A DNA stretch of 64,000 bases from Streptomyces sp. CG1 (GCF_041080625.1 NZ_CP163518.1:1302001-1366000); one strand, 5' to 3'; shown: positions 52,007 to 61,613, numbered from the stretch's first letter. The notes: generated from the sequence alone by a model not told the origin. Numbers and translations: made by a program.

Positions 52007-54874
52007 ATGTCATCAGCAGAAAGACGGCGAGCATTGAGTCCAAGACGGATCAAACACCGCAGATCACACGTTCGGGTATCGCTGGGGATCGCGGGCATAC
52101 TGGCGGTCGCGGCGGCGGCCGGAATCACCGTGCTGGCGCAGGCGAACCAGTCCGGCGGGCCTCAGCCGTACGCATTGCAGCATGAATTCGCCGCGGCGGC
52201 ACAGGAGTTCCACGTTCCGCGGAGCGTTCTGATGGCGGTGGCGTATCAGGAGAGCCGGTGGGACAGCCACAACGGCATGCCGAGCACCACGGGCAACTAC
52301 AACGTGATGGGTCTGACCCAGGTCAGTCCGCAGTCGTTGAAGCGGCCTTCGGGCAAGGACCGGATGGCCGAACTGGACATGCGGGGTGACGACCGCCGGG
52401 GCAGGTTCCGCCCGGACGCGCGGGTTCTTGCGGACGTGGGCGCGGTGCGGACGTCCGCTCCGGCGCTGCACACCCTTGACCAGGCCGCGAAGCTGATCGG
52501 CCAGCCGGACAGCACGCTGCGCGCAGACATGGGCAAGAGCGTACGCGGTGGGGCCGCGTTGCTCGCGCGTTACGAGAAGGCGGCCACCGGCGCTCTTCCG
52601 GCGGACCCGGCGCAGTGGTACCCCGCGGTGGAGCGGTTCAGCCAGTCTCCGGACTCCGCGGGCGCGGTGCAGTTCGCGCGGCGGGTCTACGCCCACATCC
52701 GTACCGGGCTGAGCCGCACCACGACCGACGGAGAACAGGTCACCATGTCCGCTCAGCCGGCACTGCGGCCGCACATCACGAGTGAGGGTTACCGGCCGGC
52801 CGACTACTGGACGGAGAGCGGAACCACCACCGGGTACGCCCCGGCCGGGTACGCCGTTCCGGCGGACGGGACCACCACGCCGACACCCGAGTGCCCGTCC
52901 GGCCTGGTCTGCAACTTCGTCCCGGCCGCGTACACGCAGAACGACCCGAACGACAAGAGCAACTACGGCAACTACGACATCGCCAACCGCCCGACGGACG
53001 GCAACACGATCCGGAACATCGTCATCCACGACACCGAGTCCGACTACGCGACGACGGTCAACCAGTTCCAGGATCCGACCGCCTACGCGAGCGCCAACTA
53101 CGTGATCCGTTCCTCCGACGGGCTGGTCACCCAGATGGTGCCCGACGAGGACATCGCCTGGCACTCGGGCAACAAGTTCGTCAACATGCACTCCATCGGG
53201 ATCGAGCACGAGGGCTACGCGATCTCCGGCGCGTCCTGGTACACCGAGTCGGAGTACGAGTCCTCGGCGGCGCTGGTGAAGTACCTGACCGCCCGGTACA
53301 ACATCCCGCTCGACCGTGAACACATCTTCGGTCACGACAACGTCCCCGGCCCGCTGGACGCCTACGTCGCGGGCATGCACTGGGACCCCGGTCCCTTCTG
53401 GGACTGGACCCACTACATGCAGCTCCTGGGCGCGCCCATCGGCGCCAACCCGGTCGGCGACCCGCTGCAGGCCGGTGAACTGGTCACCATCGCCCCGCCG
53501 TTCACCACGGCCAACGAACCCCCGGTCGACAACGCCTCTGCACAGCCGGCCAATTTCGTCTACCTGCGCACCGGCCCCTCCGCCAGCGACCCGCTGATCA
53601 CCGACCCGTACCTGCACTCCTCCGGCTCCGGCACCACGACCGCTTACGACTGGGGAGACAAGGCAGTGGCCGGGCAGCGGTTCGTCGTCGCAGCCCAGCA
53701 GGGCGACTGGACAGCCATCTGGTACAGCGGCCAGAAAGCCTGGTTCGACAACCCCAGCGGCCAATGGACCATCCCGTCCGGCGACACCAGCCAGACCCTC
53801 ATCACCGCCAAGGACGGCACCGCCTCGATCCCCGTCTACGGTCGCGCCTACCCCGAGGCGGGCGCCTACCCCACCGGCGTCACCGCACAGCCGGTCACTC
53901 CCCTGTCGAAGTACACCATCGCGGCCGGTCAGCTCTACCTCGCCCAGCCCGCGGTGAAGGGCGACTTCTACAACTCCGTCAACATCGACGGCAGCGCCCC
54001 CGACGACCGCACCCTCATCACCGGAACAAGCACCTACTACCCGATCCAGTACAACGGTCGCCTCGCCTATGTCGACACCGCCGACGTCAAAACCGTCACG
54101 CCCGTCGCACCGACGGCCACCGGCACCACAATGCAGCCGGGCCAGTTCCTCACCCCCGGACACAGCCTGTCCAGCGCCGGCATGACGCTGACCATGCAGA
54201 ACGACGGCAACCTCGTCGCCTACCTCAAGACCGGCGGCACAGGCAACGGCCCGGCGGTATGGAGCAGCGGCACCAACGGGCACACCGGTGCCTACGCCTA
54301 CATGCAGAGCGACGGCAACCTCGTGGTCTACAAGAGCGGCGGCGGCCCGAACACCGGCGGCACACTCTGGTCCACAGGCACCTCGGGCCACACCGGCGCC
54401 TACGCCACCCTGCAAAACGACGGCAACTTCGTCGTCTACAACAGCGGCGGCGGCCCGAGCACCGGCGGCGCACTGTGGTCGACCCACACCTACAAGCGCG
54501 GGCAGACCATCGCCTCCGGCCAGAAACTCTGGGCCGGCTCGTGGACCCAGGCCCAGTACACCCGGCTGGTCATGCAGCCCGACGGCAACGTGGTGATCTA
54601 CCGCAACAGCGACGGCACGGCCATCTGGTCCAGCCACACCTCGGGCCACCCCGGTGCCTACTGCTATATGCAGAGCGACGGCAACCTGGTGGTCTACAAG
54701 AGCGGCGGCGGCCCAAGCACCGGCGGCGCACTCTGGTCCACCGGCACTTCGGGCCACACTGGTGCCTACGCGATCACGCAGAACGACGGCAACTTCGTCG
54801 TCTACAAGAACACCGGAGGCCCGGGCATGGGCGGCGCCCTGTGGGCCACCGGCACCACCACAACCGCACGATGA
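52007..54874 (+). CDS. Secreted transglycosylase/amidase with bulb-type lectin repeats
   Basis: This 955-aa protein has an N-terminal membrane or signal helix at about 26-46. Residues 50-230 resemble an SLT/goose-lysozyme domain (SVLMAVAYQESRWDSH). Residues about 335-480 are an amidase_2 domain with VIHDTESD, HIFGHDNV and MHWDPG as zinc sites. SH3-like parts follow. Residues about 706-950 contain six B-lectin motifs (QNDGNLVAY, QSDGNLVVY, QNDGNFVVY, QPDGNVVIY and two more) in two groups. Such repeats bind mannose-type sugars and form the lectin bacteriocins. The protein is a cell-wall hydrolase for its own wall or for competitors. It is intact. Confidence 0.85.
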   Translation: MSSAERRRALSPRRIKHRRSHVRVSLGIAGILAVAAAAGITVLAQANQSGGPQPYALQHEFAAAAQEFHVPRSVLMAVAYQESRWDSHNGMPSTTGNYNVMGLTQVSPQSLKRPSGKDRMAELDMRGDDRRGRFRPDARVLADVGAVRTSAPALHTLDQAAKLIGQPDSTLRADMGKSVRGGAALLARYEKAATGALPADPAQWYPAVERFSQSPDSAGAVQFARRVYAHIRTGLSRTTTDGEQVTMSAQPALRPHITSEGYRPADYWTESGTTTGYAPAGYAVPADGTTTPTPECPSGLVCNFVPAAYTQNDPNDKSNYGNYDIANRPTDGNTIRNIVIHDTESDYATTVNQFQDPTAYASANYVIRSSDGLVTQMVPDEDIAWHSGNKFVNMHSIGIEHEGYAISGASWYTESEYESSAALVKYLTARYNIPLDREHIFGHDNVPGPLDAYVAGMHWDPGPFWDWTHYMQLLGAPIGANPVGDPLQAGELVTIAPPFTTANEPPVDNASAQPANFVYLRTGPSASDPLITDPYLHSSGSGTTTAYDWGDKAVAGQRFVVAAQQGDWTAIWYSGQKAWFDNPSGQWTIPSGDTSQTLITAKDGTASIPVYGRAYPEAGAYPTGVTAQPVTPLSKYTIAAGQLYLAQPAVKGDFYNSVNIDGSAPDDRTLITGTSTYYPIQYNGRLAYVDTADVKTVTPVAPTATGTTMQPGQFLTPGHSLSSAGMTLTMQNDGNLVAYLKTGGTGNGPAVWSSGTNGHTGAYAYMQSDGNLVVYKSGGGPNTGGTLWSTGTSGHTGAYATLQNDGNFVVYNSGGGPSTGGALWSTHTYKRGQTIASGQKLWAGSWTQAQYTRLVMQPDGNVVIYRNSDGTAIWSSHTSGHPGAYCYMQSDGNLVVYKSGGGPSTGGALWSTGTSGHTGAYAITQNDGNFVVYKNTGGPGMGGALWATGTTTTAR

Positions 54875-54972
54875 CCAGGCCCTGACCGCTGCCATGCGCA
54901 ACAGGGGGACGCGCACACCGCGGCCCCCTATAAACTCCCGCTGCACGTGTTCCACGTCAAAGGGGGATTCCT

Positions 54973-55242
54973 TTGCGCGTACGTCTTGCGGCCTCGGCCG
55001 TGGCTGTAGCCCTCGCCGGTGTCTTCTTTAGCGCCCCGGTGGCGTCTGCAGCGACCTTGCCGTCCACCAATACCGCCCACCACTGCATCCATCACACCAC
55101 TGGGCTGTGCGGTTGGACGCACCACCAAAAGCCCAAGGACAAGTACGAGACCGCGAAGTGCACGGACTCTTCCCTGTCGTACTCGCGGCACTCGCAGGGC
55201 ACCTGCTCACACCACCACGGCGTCCGCTACTGGTTCAAGTAG
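54973..55242 (+). CDS. Small secreted DUF3761-like protein
   Basis: TTG 54973 after AAAGGGGGA gives 89 aa. A signal peptide covers residues 1-26 (AASAVAVALAGVFFSAPVASA). The C-terminal part CTDSSLSYSRHSQGTCSHHHGVRYWF matches the DUF3761 pattern of small secreted actinomycete proteins with two conserved Cys and a His pair. A His/Cys-rich middle (HHCIHHTTGLCGW) may bind metal. A hairpin terminator follows directly. Confidence 0.8.
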   Translation: MRVRLAASAVAVALAGVFFSAPVASAATLPSTNTAHHCIHHTTGLCGWTHHQKPKDKYETAKCTDSSLSYSRHSQGTCSHHHGVRYWFK

Positions 55243-55255
55243 CCCGGCCACAGCG

Positions 55256-55293
55256 GCAGGGTGCCTCCCCCACGTTCGGAGGAGGCACCCTGC
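55256..55293 (+). terminator. Hairpin after the DUF3761 gene
   Basis: GCAGGGTGCCTCC (55256-55268) pairs perfectly with 55281-55293 across a 12-base loop, 13 bases after the stop codon. No U-run follows, as is usual in Streptomyces. Confidence 0.8.
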
Positions 55294-55412
55294 GTGTTCT
55301 TGGCGCCAGCTTACGATCCGCGTCAGCTACCGCCAGCTGGGGTGTCAGTGCCAGTGTCCGCCGCAGTGGTCGCGGTCGTGGCCCCAGGCAACAGCGTCGA
55401 CGGTCGGATGCC

Positions 55413-55734
55413 GAGCCCGTCTTGTGCCGAACTCATGGATGAGTGCGGGCGCGGTCTGCTCCTCGTGGACACGTTGGCGACAGCACGGGGTAGCCAGTCC
55501 TGCCCCGCGGGGAAGACGACATGGTTTGAGTTGGCGGTGCCCACCGTTGAGGAGGCGTCTAGGAGTACGGCGCTCTCGCACACTCTGGAGGGGGACCACT
55601 GTGCGACCGGCTGTTCTGGCGGCGTAGTTCCCCGCCTCGGCTTCGCCCCACGTCATCGTGCACGCGCGAGCAAAGCTGGAACATCAGGCTGCTTGAGTCC
55701 GGCCGGTCCTGGTTGTTCGTCTCCGCACTGCTGA
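55413..55734 (+). pseudogene. 3' fragment of an anti-sigma-type ATPase gene
   Basis: The sequence codes SCAELMDECGRGLLLVDTLA and KTTWFELAVPTVEEASRSTA, the end of the same ATPase family as the gene at 34.2 kb, and stops at 55734. The N-terminal two thirds, including the N box, are missing, so the protein cannot bind ATP. Its C-terminus shows the original frame that the left copy has lost by a one-base deletion. Confidence 0.75.
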
Positions 55735-55829
55735 GTCCCTGTGGTCGAAATGGGCACAGGATGCAACGTTCAAGAGGGTGGTCGGTAGATCGACGAGCCC
55801 TCAGCGCGGCAGCTCCGGTGTGGGCAGCC
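55413..55829 (+). repeat. Direct repeat, right copy
   Basis: Counterpart of 34483-34897. Its near-identical 92-bp end (55738-55829) joins straight into a truncated GH16 gene. Confidence 0.85.
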
Positions 55830-55837
55830 GTCCCTCT

Positions 55838-56272
55838 TACAGCTTCACCGCGAACATGCCGGGCGGCCAGGGCCTCCTGCCTGCGGTATGGGCGGCCTAC
55901 CTGAATCCGTGGCTGCCCGAGTTCGACGCCGCCGAAATCGTCGGCCAGAACCCGAACACCGTCTACCAGACCTCCCACGACTCCAACAACGCCCAGACCC
56001 AGTTCTCGAAGACGAATTCTGCGGGCTGGACCAACGCGTACCACACGTACTCGTTCACCTGGTGGCCCGATCACATCGACTTCGCCGTGGACGGCACCAT
56101 CACCGGCAGCAAGTGGTACACCACCGCCCCGGGTGTCGGGATGCACTTCATCGTCAACACCGCCGTCGGCGGCGACTGGCCGGGCAACCCCAACGACTCG
56201 ACATGGGCCACAGCAGACGGCGCGAGGTACCTGAAATTCTCCTCGATCACGTATACCCCGTACCAACCGTGA
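55838..56272 (+). pseudogene. C-terminal fragment of a GH16 glucanase
   Basis: From YSFTANMPGGQGLLPAVWAA the frame carries the GH16 catalytic motif EFDAAE (family E-x-D-x-x-E), HTYSFTWWPDHIDFAVDG and GMHFIVNTAVGGDWPG. All of the N-terminal half and the signal peptide are lost, and the frame is joined to the repeat DNA on its left. Any product would lack half of the beta-sandwich, so this is most likely a dead gene cut by recombination. GH16 enzymes act on beta-1,3 or mixed glucans. Confidence 0.8.
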
Positions 56273-56417
56273 GTGTTCCGCTTCAGGACTCGAGCTCGGA
56301 GGATGGCCTGTCGCTGGTCGAACTGGCCTCTGGAGTGGCCTTCTTGGAGGTCCTCGAGTGCACCGGGCCAGGTGCGGATGGCGTTGTGAGCGGCGGCCGT
56401 CCCGTCGACAGCCCATG

Positions 56418-56460
56418 CGCGATACCGCGAGGGCCCTCTCGGCGGCCTCGCGGTATCGCG
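56418..56460. terminator. 15-bp stem hairpin downstream of GH16 remnant
   Basis: CGCGATACCGCGAGG (56418-56432) and its exact reverse complement (56446-56460) surround a 13-base loop. It lies between converging genes (GH16 remnant to the left, surface protein to the right) and would end transcripts from both. Confidence 0.75.
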
Positions 56461-56593
56461 CAAGTGCCTCAGTGATGACAGTGCCTCCAGGAGCGGTGGC
56501 GGGGCGCGGGTATCCCGCGGGGGCGAGTCCTCCCGCGATATGCCCACGAGGCCACTCACGAGGGCCGCTGGCAGGGGTAAGAGGATGTGCCGC

Positions 56594-58009
56594 TCACTCG
56601 GCGGCGCGGGCCGACCGGCGCCGGATGACGGCAGAGAGCCCGCCGCCGACCGCGAGCAGGACCGCGGCGGCCCCGGCGATGGCCAGCGGGTCACCGGCAC
56701 CTGTCCGCGCGAGAGCCCCGGACGGTGAAGGGTCCGTACCCTGCGCGGATGAACCGTTCGCACCAGCGCCGCTGGTGCTGGTCGAACCGCCGGCGGAGGT
56801 GCCCGTGCTGCTGCCGCCCGTCGAGCCGCTGCCGGTCGTACCACCGGTGGTGCTGCCGCCCGTCGAGCCGCTGTTGGTGGAACCGCCGGTGGTGCTGCCA
56901 CCGGTCGAGCCACCGGTGCCCTGGCCGTTGCCGCCCTGGTAGCCGTCGTTCGTGAACAGCAGGCCCTTGGGGCTGCTCAGCTGCAGGAACGTGCTGATCC
57001 GACCGGACTTCAGGTCCAGGCTGCCGAGCACGCCCTTGAGGGAGTCCGAGTCGCCCGGGACGGAGGTGAAGGCCTGGCCCGGGGCGAAGTGACCCGTGAT
57101 GGCGAGGATTTTGTTCGCCTTGCTGTCGACGACGTAGAGGGTGCCGGTCGTGGTGGTGGCGAAGGCGGTGTCGTCGACCTGGGTGTTGAGGTTCAGCACC
57201 GAGGGGACGTGGCCCCGGCCGATGTAGATCTGCTGCTTGTCGCCCTGGCTGTCGAGGAGGAGGTCGCCGCCGGCGCCGGGGACGACCGCCGGCACCTTCT
57301 CGCTGGAGTCGGGGTCGGAGAGGTTGAGCTTGCTGCTCTTGCCCGTCACGCGGTCGGCGGCGGTGGAGTTGTCGTTCAGCACCGGGGTCAGGGCGATCGT
57401 TCCCTCCTTGCCCGCGGCGCCCTGCGTGAACCTGCCGGTGTAGAGGGCGGGCTTGCTGTAGGTGGTGCCGTTGGCGTCGGCCGCGGGGGCTGAGGCCGTG
57501 AAGTAGATCTTGCCGTCGGCCGCGAGGACGCTGTCGGTGCCACCGCCGTGGGTGAGCCCGGTGTAGGCGTAGTGGTGCACCTGCTCGGCGGCCGAGCGGG
57601 ACGGCGCGATGGTGTAGGCGCTGGAGTTCCCGTCCTCGTTGACCGTGGCGATGACGCGGTCACCTTCGGGGTCCGCGCCCAGGCCGTCGACCTTGCCGGT
57701 CAGCGGCCAGGAGGCGACGACCTGGCCGGAGAGTGTGTACTCGTAGACCGTGCTCTTGGTGGCACCGCTCGGCGCGGGCTTGCCGTCGGAGCCCACGCCG
57801 TTCTGGTACGCGACGAAGAGGTGCTTGCCGAGACGGGCGATGTCGTCCGGGCTGCTCTGGCCCGACGGCCCGGTCACGAACTGGTGGACAGTGAAGCCGG
57901 AAGGAGCTGAGGCCTGCGGGGTAGCAGGCGCCGCGTATGCGGGCAGCGGGCCCGCCATTCCGGCGGCGGCCAGGGTGGCGGATATGGCGAGGGCACGACG
58001 AATGGACAT
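56594..58009 (-). CDS. Sortase-anchored surface protein with propeller-like domain
   Basis: ATG 58009 gives 471 aa with a signal peptide (RRALAISATLAAAGMAG, cut after AYA). Residues 35-335 have repeated beta strands and Gly/Asp turns (DSVLAADGKIYFTA, GTLYVVDSKANKILAI) typical of a beta-propeller. A Gly/Ser/Thr linker of about 85 residues follows. The end is LARTG, a hydrophobic helix and RRRSARAAE, a LAxTG-type sorting signal used by class E sortases of Streptomyces. The protein is displayed on the wall; its ligand or substrate is unknown. It stands alone, with no sortase gene in view. Confidence 0.82.
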   Translation of the reverse strand: MSIRRALAISATLAAAGMAGPLPAYAAPATPQASAPSGFTVHQFVTGPSGQSSPDDIARLGKHLFVAYQNGVGSDGKPAPSGATKSTVYEYTLSGQVVASWPLTGKVDGLGADPEGDRVIATVNEDGNSSAYTIAPSRSAAEQVHHYAYTGLTHGGGTDSVLAADGKIYFTASAPAADANGTTYSKPALYTGRFTQGAAGKEGTIALTPVLNDNSTAADRVTGKSSKLNLSDPDSSEKVPAVVPGAGGDLLLDSQGDKQQIYIGRGHVPSVLNLNTQVDDTAFATTTTGTLYVVDSKANKILAITGHFAPGQAFTSVPGDSDSLKGVLGSLDLKSGRISTFLQLSSPKGLLFTNDGYQGGNGQGTGGSTGGSTTGGSTNSGSTGGSTTGGTTGSGSTGGSSTGTSAGGSTSTSGAGANGSSAQGTDPSPSGALARTGAGDPLAIAGAAAVLLAVGGGLSAVIRRRSARAAE

Positions 58010-58189
58010 GTAGACGTTCCTAGGGCTGGCCGGAATCGAGCCTTCGCAGTCTCCGTGCGCGCTGTGGCGCCCAGGCAACCGCTCGGCGAACAGTGAGTGC
58101 CTCAAGGAAGAGCCGACCGCGCTCCGGCCGTGCGGTTCCAAGCGGCGGGCAGCGGCGTCCCGTCGCCTCAGGCGCATCCCGGCCGTATT

Positions 58190-58570
58190 CGCTCGTCGAG
58201 GCGGTGGTAGACCGGCCGCAGGTCGAGGGGGATTTCATCGTGCGGAAGGCGCGTTCGGCTTCCAGCAAGTTCTTGTAACCGAGCGCGACGTCCTCGGCGG
58301 ACGGGTCCGGGGCGCTGGTGGCCAGCAGGTACTTGCCGTCGAGGCGGTTCTCGGCGGTGGCCTTGGCGGCGTCGATGGACAGCCGCCCGGTGGTCGGGTG
58401 CTGCTTGAGTCAGCGACCGAGGGCAGGATGGTCGCGCAGCGCGTACTCGGCCTTGCGGTGCGGGGTGTCCGAAGGGGCCGCGGGGCGTTTGCCGGTCTTG
58501 GCCGCCTTGGCCTTCGCCCTGGCCGTGCCGGCCTCCCGGGCGGTCTTGATGCGCGTCAGCGGCGCCGGCC
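58190..58570 (-). pseudogene. IS1634-type transposase remnant
   Basis: Minus-strand sequence reads RKAEYALRDHPALGR, a TGA at 58410-58412 where the family has Trp, then LKQHPTTGRLSIDAAKA, ENRLDGKYLLATSAPDPSAE and DVALGYKNLLEAERAFRTMK. After a one-base frameshift comes LDLRPVYHRLDERIR. This is the C-terminal half of an IS1634 transposase with at least two lesions. It sits between two secreted-protein genes. Confidence 0.75.
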
Positions 58571-58629
58571 CCCGGACGGATTCCGGGGGGCCGGTTCATG
58601 CCGTGGGGCGGGGCCGCTCGGCCCGGGGG

Positions 58630-59694
58630 TCAGCCGATCTGCGCGCCGTATGCCGCAAGGGCGGCCGGGACGGGCTGGAAGAAGGTCTGGCCGCCGTTGG
58701 TGCAGTCGCCGCTGCCGCCGGAGGTGAGGCCGAGGGCGCTCTCGCCGTCGAAGAGGGCGCCGCCGCTGTCGCCGGGCTCGGCGCAGACGTCGGTCTGGAT
58801 CAGTCCGCTGACGGTGCCTTCCTGGTAGTTGATGCTGGCGTTCAGTGCGGTGACGGTGCCGTCGTGGACCTGGGTGGTGCTGCCGCTGCGCTGCACCTTC
58901 TCGCCGACAACGGCGTCCGCGGCCTTGGTGATCTTCTGGGTGCTGCCGTTGTAGAGGTCGACCTCGCTGGGGTGGTCGGTGTTGCCCGTGTACTTGGCGA
59001 TCGAGTAGTCGTTGCCCGGGAACGTGGACTGCTCGGTGGTCGCGATCGTCTGGCCGCCTTGCTGGTCGGACCAGTCCTTGACGTCGTTGCCGCAGTGGCC
59101 GGCGGTCAGGAAGTACGGCTGGCCGTCCTTGACGACGTTGAAGCCGAGCGAGCAGCGGGCGCTGCTGCCCCAGATCGCGTCGCCGCCGGCGATGAGGGGC
59201 TTGAACTCACTCTTGGTGTAGTGGATTTCGACGGTGTCGCCGAGGCTCTTGGCGACCTTGGTGAGCCGGTCCAGCTTGGCGCCGGTGACCGTGCGGTCGG
59301 CTGTCACCACGACCTTGTTGGCCCTGGGGTCCATGGCCCAGGCGGTGCCGGGGATGGTCGCCTGGGCCTTCAGGGTCTGCCGGGCCGCGTCGAGCTGCGC
59401 CATCGAGTGCCGGACGATCCTGGCCTGGGCGCCCTTGGCCCGGACGGCTGCCGCGGACGTCTCGTCCACGACGTTGACGACCAGTTTCTGGGCCCTGGCG
59501 TCGTAGAACGCGCCGACCGCACCAGTCGTGAGCTGGGACGCCAGGGTGGTCGCGGCGGCCGGGGAGAGCCTGGTGGCCGAGGACGTGGGGGCGGCCTGGG
59601 CGTTGGTGAGGGTGAGGCTCGCGGTGGCAGCGAGCGCGAGTGCGCCCGCGCCGGCCAGCATCGTACGGCGGTGGCGTATGCGGTTGTGCTTCAA
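58630..59694 (-). CDS. Streptogrisin-type S1 serine protease, with prodomain
   Basis: This 354-aa preproprotein has a signal peptide at 1-35 (MLAGAGALALAATASL, cut after AQA). A prodomain of about 130 residues follows, and the mature protease starts near IAGGDAIWG (168). The chymotrypsin-type triad is His200 in TAGHCG, Asp229 in GNDYSIAKY and Ser310 in GDSGGALF. Three Cys pairs are plausible (181/201, 304/331). It is a secreted alkaline-type protease typical of Streptomyces and is intact. It is transcribed alone from the minus strand. Confidence 0.92.
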   Translation of the reverse strand: MKHNRIRHRRTMLAGAGALALAATASLTLTNAQAAPTSSATRLSPAAATTLASQLTTGAVGAFYDARAQKLVVNVVDETSAAAVRAKGAQARIVRHSMAQLDAARQTLKAQATIPGTAWAMDPRANKVVVTADRTVTGAKLDRLTKVAKSLGDTVEIHYTKSEFKPLIAGGDAIWGSSARCSLGFNVVKDGQPYFLTAGHCGNDVKDWSDQQGGQTIATTEQSTFPGNDYSIAKYTGNTDHPSEVDLYNGSTQKITKAADAVVGEKVQRSGSTTQVHDGTVTALNASINYQEGTVSGLIQTDVCAEPGDSGGALFDGESALGLTSGGSGDCTNGGQTFFQPVPAALAAYGAQIG

Positions 59695-60180
59695 GTGACT
59701 GCCTCTCGTGGGGGGTTAAGCCCTGCCTGTGGGGAGCCGTGCGGGCCCGGGAGGGAGGTGTGACATGCCTGGCACGAACGAGTCAACACAGAATGAATGT
59801 CACGTCCATGCCAAGTATGCCCTCAGTATTCGCACCCGTCCCGTCCGTGCACAAGGCCGGACTGCCGCCCCATACACAGAAGTTCACGCTTGAAACACAC
59901 GTCATTCACACCGCTGTCCGCCCATCCCGATCCGGAGTCCGGGCACCGGAGGATGCCTGGCGAGGCCGGTGCACGCAGGGCGAGATCCCGTCCGCGCCAA
60001 AGGCCCCCTGTACGCCGGAGGCGGAACCGGACGGAGCCGAAACCGCCAGGTTCTGACGTCGAACCGCCGTCCGGAGCCGGGCCGGGCGGCAGCCCCTGCA
60101 ACTGCGCGACGGGGTCCAGGAGTCGGTCGGTGACAGTGAGACGATCAGGGCACCTGAGATGGCCCTGTGAACTCTCGGGA

Positions 60181-60357
60181 ACCCGCAGGGCGTCGCGGTC
60201 GGCAATCCCGTCGACGCCACTGCGGCCGTCGCGGAGGAACAGCTCGCGGACTGCCTGGACCGGCTGACGCTCCACCCGGGCCTTGACGCCATCCTGGTGG
60301 CGCTCGTACCCACGGCGGTCGCCGCGGTGGCCGGTGACGACCTGATCCGGGCTGTTA
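60181..60357 (+). pseudogene. Acyl-CoA synthetase (ADP-forming type) fragment
   Basis: The frame reads NPQGVAVGNPVDATAAVAEE, QLADCLDRLTLHPGLDAILV and ALVPTAVAAVAGDDLIRAV, which matches the middle domain of ADP-forming acetate-CoA ligases and the related protein acyltransferases of Streptomyces. Nothing before or after matches, so only about 60 residues survive. The surrounding 59.7-60.45 kb shows no intact gene. Confidence 0.6.
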
Positions 60358-60456
60358 ATCGGGGCGCTTCGGCAGGACACGACCGGCGAGAATGTCACCT
60401 CATCGCACCGTTTGTCGTTGTCCCACAAGCCCTTTGAAGGCAGGGCTGATGCGTTC

Positions 60457-61613
60457 TCAGGTTTCGAGATCGAGTAGTTGGAGTGCGTGGTCGCCTCGTG
60501 ACCGGTAGTGGTCGGTGGCGGCAGTGATGTTCGTCCAGCCGGCCTGGCGGATGAGGCCAATGGCGAGGTTGCGGAGGGTCGCCATCGCTCGGGGTGCGGT
60601 GCCGGTACGGATGCGGGAGGCGTCCTCGGCAAAGGTCATGTCTCTCACGTGATGCAGGGCCTCGACCTGCCAATGCCCGCGGATCAGTTGTGCGAGTTGG
60701 GCCGGGGTGGCCTGGGTGGGGGTAAGGCTGGTGATCGCGTAGATCGTCTTGACGGTCGTCTTGCGGTCTTGCGGTTCGTGCGACGGCGCTTGACCTCAAT
60801 GGCCTGGACAGCGTGCGGGAAGAGCAGGCCGGGCTGGACGGTGCAGACCTTCAGGCGGCGGATCTCGCGGCGGCCGTGGTCCTTGTCCCGGGTGCGGTGC
60901 TGGAGCGGAATCTCGCGCCACGGCAGTCGCCTCAGTTGTCGATGGAGCTTCCTTTGATTCCCTTTCACGACCAGGATGTAGTGGGCGCCCTGGGCGGCGA
61001 TCTGCTCGGCGTGATCGGTCTGCGTGTGCATCGCTTCGGCAGTGATGACGTGCCCACGCAGGTCAAGCCGTTCCAGCAGCGGGGCGAAGGCGGGGATCTC
61101 GTTGCTCTTCACGGCGATCTGCCGCTGTGAGATCACCGCCTGGTTCTCATGCAGGACAGCGGCGAGCAGGTGGATGGCGCTCTTGCCGCCGTCGCGGCTG
61201 CCGCGCACGGCTTTGCCATCGACGGCCAGTCCCCTCAACTCGGGCGGATAGGTTTCGACGGGATCACGGGAGTGCCGGGCAAGCCAGGCGCCCACGGCGT
61301 CATCAAAGGCGTCGCCGTCGATGCGGGACAGAAGGCGGCCCAGGGTGGTGGCGCGCGGAAGACGGTCCAGCCCGATCCGTTTGCGAAGCTCAGGGGTGGA
61401 GTCGATGGCGAACCGTGCGATGCCAGCCAGCGTGGTGGCCCCGCCGAGGACCGCGAGTAGGCACAGGGCAAGCAGAGTGCCCAGCCGGTAGCGACGGCCT
61501 CTTACACGCCGCGGATCGGGAAGCCGGTCCAGGACCGTCGACAACGAGGTCAGGTCGGGCAGTTCGGAGGGGGCAGGACAAGTCGATGTCCAGTCGGTGG
61601 CGTTGCAGGACAC
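60457..61613 (-). pseudogene. ISAs1-family transposase broken by an 8-bp tandem duplication
   Basis: Codons from 61613 give LPDPRRVRGRRYRLGTLLAL, AVDGKAVRGSRDGGKSAIHL, SNEIPAFAPLLERLDLRG and VVKGNQRKLHRQLR, an ISAs1-type transposase. At 60758-60773 the octamer GTCTTGCG is present twice in tandem. With one copy removed the frame continues as [36 protein letters not shown], to the normal end at 60457. The present frame instead runs on to 60684. A degenerate end pair may exist near 60443 and 61640, but I cannot confirm it. Confidence 0.8.

Noticed and set aside
59797..60060. Open frames between the S1 protease and the acyl-CoA synthetase fragment
   Set aside because: Arg/Pro-rich sequence with no motif, on both strands; typical non-coding GC-rich DNA.
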